A stretch of DNA of 6,129 nucleotides from an uncultured Roseburia sp. (GTDB lineage: Bacteria > Bacillota > Clostridia > Lachnospirales > Lachnospiraceae): contig CAMTDY010000172.1 in the NCBI GenBank assembly GCA_947070915.1, positions 1-6,129 on the forward strand. Direction: 5' to 3'. Under the pieces are notes generated by a model. That model was not told the DNA's origin, did no database searches, and was given only the letters and a program-made list of their open reading frames with translations. This document shows, one piece after another, positions 6,115 through 6,129 of this stretch; positions within the stretch are counted from its first letter, which is position 1; every line of letters begins with the position of its first letter. Made by a program: the position numbers and the translations under genes.

Positions 6115-6129
6115 CGAAACGAAGGTAAT

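Overview
The window reads as chromosomal housekeeping and accessory DNA from a low-to-mid-GC Gram-positive anaerobe, most likely a Clostridia/Lachnospiraceae-type gut bacterium. This is inferred from strong AGGAGG-type ribosome binding sites, a YtrA-type GntR regulator beside a small ABC-2 exporter, an AzlC/AzlD pair, and the flavour of the CarB and MscL proteins. No species can be named from sequence alone. I see no rRNA, tRNA, CRISPR array, insertion sequence or phage gene.

Layout: (1) 1-2509, minus strand: carB, large subunit of carbamoyl-phosphate synthase, intact in frame from its start but cut by the left edge after residue 836 of about 1070. (2) 2510-2679: a compact divergent promoter region. 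It holds a carB promoter reading left and a strong sigma-A-like promoter reading right. The right-hand promoter is overlapped by an 8-bp-arm palindrome and followed by a tandem 9-bp repeat, probably the operator of the next gene. (3) 2680-4587, plus strand: a three-gene operon of GntR/YtrA-like repressor, ABC ATPase and six-helix ABC-2 permease. The genes are separated by 1 nt or overlap by 4 nt. (4) 4580-6028, minus strand: mscL-azlC-azlD, with each downstream start overlapping the gene before it (14 nt and 4 nt). (5) 6029-6129: leader and probable extended -10 promoter of mscL.

How they work together: carB serves pyrimidine and arginine synthesis and seems unrelated to its neighbours. The GntR-ABC operon looks like a self-regulated, possibly cell-envelope-stress or peptide-responsive exporter of the YtrA/BcrA style; its substrate cannot be read from sequence. 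The mscL-azlCD unit joins an osmotic release valve to a branched-chain amino acid exporter. The two operons converge and their coding regions overlap by 8 nt with no visible terminator.

I found no convincing wholly new system. The observations most worth following are the zinc-ribbon tail on MscL in place of the usual C-terminal helical bundle, the coupling of mscL to azlCD, and the repeat-rich operator of the GntR operon.
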